This document shows positions 56,066-63,158 of a stretch of DNA of 63,158 bases, one piece after another (position 1 is the first letter of the stretch; each line of letters opens with the position of its first letter). The notes below the pieces were generated by a model, which made no database searches, had not been told where the DNA came from, and saw only the letters and a program-made list of their open reading frames with translations. Origin of the DNA: Fonticula-like sp. SCN 57-25 (taxonomy: Eukaryota > Nucleariida > Rotosphaerida); assembly GCA_001724245.1 (NCBI GenBank), contig MEDX01000007.1, positions 1-63,158 of the forward strand, in the 5' to 3' direction. The position numbers and the translations under genes are program-made.

Positions 56066-56202
56066 CCCGTCGCGCGCGCTCTAGATAGGCAACGGTGCTC
56101 CGGATCTAAGGGCGCGACGCACCGACGACGGTGTTGGTCCTTTTTGGGGCGGCGGTGTTTGTACCGCCAAAACTGCCGGCAGGGCTGCCACAATACCAAA
56201 TT

Positions 56203-56246
56203 AGCAAACTGCAAACCTGTGACGTCAAATTAGCAAGTTTGCAGTT
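56203..56246. promoter_or_regulatory. TTTGCA-type elements between Sec16 and SRP68
   Basis: TTAGCAAACTGCAAACC on the Sec16 side and AGCAAGTTTGCAGTTTTG on the SRP68 side, with TGACGTCA between them (56,220-56,227). Copies in both orientations fit a shared divergent promoter. Confidence 0.5.
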
Positions 56247-56270
56247 TTGTCGGGCGTCCCATCAGCAAGG

Positions 56271-58290
56271 ATGGTGGACGAGACGCAGGCAGCCGATCCC
56301 GTCGTGGACGTTCCCACGGCGGAGGACGCCGCGCCGGCGCCCGTGGTTGTTATCAGCCTGGAAATCCTGGCGCTGACAAAGGATGCCCAAAATCAGAACG
56401 GCATGCGTGACGGCAACTATGAGAAATACAGGTTTGTTCTCTAGCGAGTGTTGCGCTGGTGCTAACGCCCGAGTAGGCAATTTTGCGCACGCAAGCTTGC
56501 CCGCCTCCGCAACGGCGTTGGCATCAAGATTAACAAGAGCAAGCACAAGACGTCCAAGCGGTACCCCACGACGGAAAACGTCAAGGACTCGCGCGCCTTG
56601 CAGCTTTTGCTCTTTGATGCCGAGCGCGCCTGGGCGTACGCGATGGAGCTCAAGGCCAACATGGCGGCCGAGCCGCGCAAGCGGCACCACATGGTCGCGC
56701 GCCTGCGCAAGGCGACGCGCCTTGTTGACCAGCTCGAGCAGCTCGCCGCCACCGTGACGTGCGATGCGCGCACAAATCTCGAGATCTCGGTTCGTTTTGC
56801 ATGATCTCTGCTTTCTTTCCCTGCTAACGGCGACGTCCAGGCGTACCGCACGTGGCTCCACGGTGTCTTGTCCTTTGAGCTTCAGCAGTGGCAGGACGCC
56901 CTTGACAAGCTTGCGACTGCCCGCGCCGTTTATGAGCGCATGGCGAGCATCGGCAACCCCGGCCAGCGCGCCCTCTGCCACGCTCGCGTTGAAGAGATCG
57001 AGCCGAGCCTGCGCTACTGCGCATACAACATTGAGGCGCAGAGCGGAGCCGCCACGACGATGGACCTTTCTCAGCTCGTCAAGCTGCGCTCGCAGATGTC
57101 GGCGGCCGGCCTCACCGCCCTGGCCGACAAGTTTGAGGAGCTCATGGTGTCGTCGGGCGGCAGCACTGCGTCGACGGCCAGCGTGGCCCAGACCATCACG
57201 CTCGGCTCCCGCACCGTCCCCGTCCAGAACGGCAAGGTGCAGGAGCTCGTGCAGCAGTCGAGGCAAATGCACGAGGCCATCGACGCGACGGCCGACAAGG
57301 TCGAAAAGGTCGGCCTCTTTGACCGCGTACGTTACAACTCGGGGTGATGATGCATGTATCTAACTTATGTTTTAGCTTTTGATGTTGTTGAGCGACGCTG
57401 CGCGCCTCGCCGCCGCCGACATCAAGGAGAACAATGAGGCGCAGGCGCGCGCCAAGTCGGAGCTCGGCAAGGACACGACGCTCGAGCTTCAGACCGTTCA
57501 CAGCGCGATCCTCTACGAGCGCGCCCAGCGTGCCATTGAGCGGACGACGATCATGGCCGAGCTTGCATCTGGCACAGCCGACGCGCCGATTCTTTACAAC
57601 ACGCTCGTTCAGAGCTGGTCGGACGCCAAGGCGCTTCCGCTCGTCGACCAGGAACCGTCGATTGTCGCGCTCGCCGACGCCTCGATGGCGCTCAACCGCG
57701 CCCAAAAGTGTCTTCAGCTTGCCGACGCTCGCGAGGCCGCCGGCAAGCCCGCCGACGCCACTGCTTTGTTGCAGCGCGCTATTGACGTCCTCACGGAGGC
57801 GGCGCCGACGTCGACCGACGACGCCGTCAAGGCCGTCGCCAAGCAGATGACCGCCCTTGAGACGACGCTGCGCGCGCGCATTGGCATTGCCCGCGCGTCG
57901 GCCGTTCTCGGCAACAAGGACGTGGCGGCCGCGCCCGCCGCGTCGACCAAGAAGACGGCGCAAAAGGGCGCGCTCGTCGAGCTCGATGAGCTTCACGTGA
58001 CTGGCGTGCCTGGCGTCGTGCCCGAGCACCCGCCGCGGACGCTCTCTCTCGAGACGCCCAACCTGCTCGATATTCCCGCCAAGTTTGTCGCAATGCCCGT
58101 CAAGCCCATCTTCTTTGACCTTGCCGAGCGGTACGTTGACTACCCCGAGGTGCACCACAAGGCGTCGTCAGGGCACGCTCGCGCGCCGCAGGCGAGGACG
58201 GAAAGTACCGACGACGAGGAGCAGGACCAGGGACAGCAGCAGGGCGGCCTCAAGGGGTACCTGTCGTCGTGGTGGGGAGGAAAAAAGTAG
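56271..58290 (+). CDS. SRP68: Signal recognition particle subunit SRP68
   Basis: RNA-binding SRP subunit, partner of SRP72. Residues about 30-70: VVVISLEILALTKDAQNQNGMRDGNYEKYR, matching the SRP68 start (SLEIL..KDSQQQHGLRHGD). FCARKLARLRNGV and DAERAWAYAMELKANMAAEPRKRHHMVARLRKA are the RNA-binding helices. SRP68 signatures next: AYRTWLHGVLSFELQQWQDAL and RVEEIEPSLRYCAYNI. A late TPR-like region has ALADASMALNRAQKCLQLADAREA. Near the end are VKPIFFDLAERYVDYPEV and GGLKGYLSSWWGGKK, matching the conserved FDLA and GLTGYIKG motifs. Four introns; about 610 residues. Divergent from Sec16. Confidence 0.96.
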
Positions 58291-58447
58291 ACAATATTAT
58301 TGTTTTGTTATCATGGAATTCGATAAATAAATCATATTCTATCACGCAATGTACAATACCGAACAACGCAACGCAGCAAGTGGACATAAAATTGTAAATT
58401 GCTACGAAATTGACCAATTTGTTTATTGAAATGTGCTACAAATCGGC

Positions 58448-59227
58448 TCACTTTGGCCCATTCAAGAGCAGATCAAGCATCGACGGCGTGCTTTCCACCT
58501 GCGGCGCGATATGAACCGGCTGCGGCGCAATAACCGCCGGCGCCTCTGGCTGCTTCGGTCCCGCCAGCAAAATGTCAAGCATCGACGGCGTCGGCTCGAG
58601 CGGCGCCGGCGGCGCCTGCTGCTGATGGTGCACAACAGGCACGGCCGTCGGTACACCGTGGTACGCCACAGGCACCTGCTGACTGTGCATTACCGGCTGA
58701 CCGTGCATCACTGGCATTGGCTGACCATGGACAGGATAGGCCGCAAAGGTACCCATCGTTTGAGGCATGTAATGCGGGCCCTGCATGTAGATCGCCTGCT
58801 GCGCGTGCACTTTTGCCATGTCGCCGACAAGGCCAGCTGCAAGAAGAGGCGGCATTGGAGACGGCGCGACGGGGGCGCCAGCGGGGCTCGCATACATCCA
58901 CGGCGCGTTGACATACCCTGACGGCGAAGCGCTCATCGCCGGCAACGACGGCGACGCGGCCGCCGACAATGGCGGCGACTCGGCCGACGGCGTCGTCAGA
59001 GCGCTAGCAAAGAGACGATTAAGTGCGGAATCCGACGCAGACGTTTCCAATTTTGGCGACGGCGCGGGCTGCGTCGGCGTCGGCGGCAGCGCAAAGCTCC
59101 CAGTGGCGCCGCCAAAGAGACGCGAGAGCTCGCTCGACTGCGAAATCGCGAGTTCTGTCGACGATCCAGCGGCGCCGGCTTGCGGTGGCCGCTTCAAAAT
59201 CTGCTTCTTTTCCACCTTTTTCGCCGC

Positions 59228-59259
<32 letters not shown>

Positions 59260-60244
59260 TTTGCTGCTGCTTGGACTTTTTCCCGCCGGCGGGCGTGATG
59301 AGGACGGGCTGGCCGGGCCTGCTCATGTCGACGATGACGGCCGGCCGCGACTCGGCGGGCGGCGCTTCGCCAAAGTCAATGTTGCGCTTGCGCAGCCAAG
59401 ACTTGAACGGCTTGATGTATGGAACAATGTTGAAGTACTTTGAAGAGTGGTCGGCCACTTCGCGGAACAGCTTTGGGAGCTCGACCCATTTGATGCCCTA
59501 AAGCAGCAAAAGTTTAGAAAATTGCAACAAATGCACATCAAAAACCGCTACGTACGCCAATTTCGTTGACGGTTTGCGGCTGGAAATCAGTGTTTAGTGG
59601 GACTCCCGGGATCACGTACATGCCGGCCGGGTGGCCGCCACGCTGTATCCCGATAAAGTTGGATTTGCTCAGCTTGCTGGTGATGTCGTAGCCAACTTCT
59701 TCCAGTGTCTCGCGGATGGCGCATGCGTCAGCCGCCTCGTCCTTGTTGATCTTGCCGCCGGGAAAGTTCCATGAGCGGCGCTTCATGCCGGTCACGAGAA
59801 GGACGCTGCGCTTGTCGCTGCTCATGATGATGGCGCCGTAGGTAGGGACACTAAACTTGTATCGGATAAACTCGTCCATGATAGAGGCACATTCATCCTT
59901 GTGCTTTACAAGCAGCGGACATACATTAAATACTGCGAAAAAGGGGTGTCAGGCGGGGATTGCGCAAGAGGATCCGCGCACTTTGCTGGGCAAAGCTGAC
60001 AAGCTTGTATGTGGGGAATGACGGGTTCACTGGCTGTACAACATCAATATAATACCAAAAGGCAAGCTCTATGTGAATACAGATGCGCTCAAACGAGGAA
60101 AGCTCCTCCTGTGGAAGGTTCACAATAAACCGACTGTCGGGTGATTAGTCAACCGGCCATGGTGCGATGCGATGCGCACCTGCAGAGGTCCTCAAAGGTG
60201 TCTATCAAACTGTCGCTCGATTCAAAAAACTCCTCCGACTGCAT
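58448..60244 (-). CDS. DCP2: mRNA decapping enzyme Dcp2
   Basis: Nudix hydrolase that removes the m7G cap in 5'-3' mRNA decay. The start at 60244 gives QSEEFFESSDSLIDTFEDLCS, splicing to RFIVNLPQEELSSFERICIHIELAFWYYID, the regulatory box A domain. The catalytic part reads PTYGAIIMS, MKRRSWNFPGGKINKDE and the Nudix box G..E..REtleEvGyD (GGKINKDEAADACAIRETLEEVG, all metal-binding Glu present). IKWVELPKLF and a box B-like SSKYFNIVPYIKPFKSWLRK follow. The tail is Pro/Ala/Gln-rich with a polyglutamine run and two SMLD(I/L)LL motifs. Four introns; about 530 residues. The C-terminal motifs suggest Edc3/Pat1-type partners. Confidence 0.96.
59228..59266 (-). repeat. Polyglutamine run in Dcp2
   Basis: About ten CAG codons in a row (minus strand; CTG on plus), interrupted by Lys codons downstream. 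It lies in the disordered linker between the catalytic domain and the C-terminal motifs. Confidence 0.85.
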
Positions 60245-60603
60245 GATTAATATTCCAGCACTAGCTGTTCCTCTGACACTCGTAGTAATTCGGAAAGTGG
60301 TACACCGCTTTGCACGCCGCCCCTCACACTAAGGGAAAGGCGCACCGAGTGGCAGACTTGACTGGCAGTTGGCACAAAACCGAAATCGAAAGTGGTGACA
60401 CACCAATTCCTATTGACGTCACGGGCGGCGAGCGTGCCATCAGCGTTGCGACGCCGCAATCCCTGTGTGGTCATCGGACGCGGTCTTTTCTTGCGCCTCT
60501 GGCATTAAGCGCGCGCGCGTCAGTGTCGAGCGGCGAACACTATCGTTTGTATATTTTTGGGGCTGCCGATTGGCGGCGTGTGCGATCTAGCAGTTTTGCC
60601 GCG
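60245..60603. other. Dcp2/receptor-kinase divergent spacer
   Basis: Gap of 359 bp between divergent starts. A TGACGTCA palindrome lies at about 60,415-60,422. A plus-strand frame open through this spacer runs into the receptor gene but has no signal-peptide logic until the ATG at 60604. No TTTGCA pair was seen. Confidence 0.4.

Positions 60604-63158
<2,555 letters not shown>

Overview
The window is nuclear DNA of a free-living eukaryotic microbe. It holds 27 protein-coding genes on both strands (12 plus, 15 minus), almost all split by very short introns (mostly 45-90 nt; 5' sites usually GTACGY/GTGCGY, with a CTAAC/CTGAC branch-like motif close to the 3' AG). Coding DNA is GC-rich and intergenic gaps are small. 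The gene set is typical of a unikont protist: Munc13-like and IP3-receptor signalling, heterotrimeric G protein, a fungal-type Zn2Cys6 finger, SPT8, and a receptor kinase joining a bacterial-type solute-binding ectodomain to a TKL kinase. The last architecture suggests Amoebozoa, but the sequence alone does not prove it.

Layout. 1-4.3 kb: an atypical G-alpha subunit, an EAF7/MRGBP NuA4 subunit and an EI24 membrane protein. 4.4-11.2 kb: an ENTH (epsin-like) protein with an unrecognised C-terminal domain, DGAT2, SPT8 and a secreted type-B carboxylesterase. 11.7-17.1 kb: RhoGDI, an AT-rich island with no convincing gene, an LRR protein, a kelch protein and mitochondrial ribosomal protein uL30m. 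17.3-24.6 kb: a translation-related stretch with eS26, eRF3 (prion-like N terminus), a coiled-coil/polyproline protein resembling shootin in layout, and Pelota. 24.7-29.1 kb: FANCI. 29.2-42.8 kb: a C2/Munc13-like protein, TFIIA large subunit and a giant IP3-receptor-type channel. 43-48.7 kb: a tiny Zn2Cys6 protein, a degenerate TPP-enzyme homologue, N-myristoyltransferase and eIF3i. 48.9-60.2 kb: Sec16, SRP68 and Dcp2. 60.6 kb to the end: the receptor kinase, cut by the window edge.

Functional links. Several genes form pathways: translation termination and ribosome rescue (eRF3, Pelota), early secretion (Sec16, SRP68), calcium and exocytosis signalling (G-alpha, IP3 receptor, Munc13-like protein), and myristoylation (NMT and its likely substrate G-alpha, which begins MGCGGS). 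Many plus-strand genes sit head to head with a minus-strand gene across 49-535 bp. A repeated TTTGCA-type element lies just upstream of the start codon of at least seven genes, and paired CCAAT/ATTGG boxes lie upstream of four more. These look like the local promoter code.

Points most worth following are the IP3-receptor channel whose pore lacks the canonical GGGVGD filter, the TPP-enzyme homologue that has lost its catalytic motifs, the solute-binding receptor kinase, the ENTH fusion and the shared TTTGCA promoter element. No rRNA, tRNA, CRISPR array or recognisable transposon was seen. Exon boundaries were read by eye from splice motifs and family alignment from memory, so start codons and small exons should be treated as provisional.
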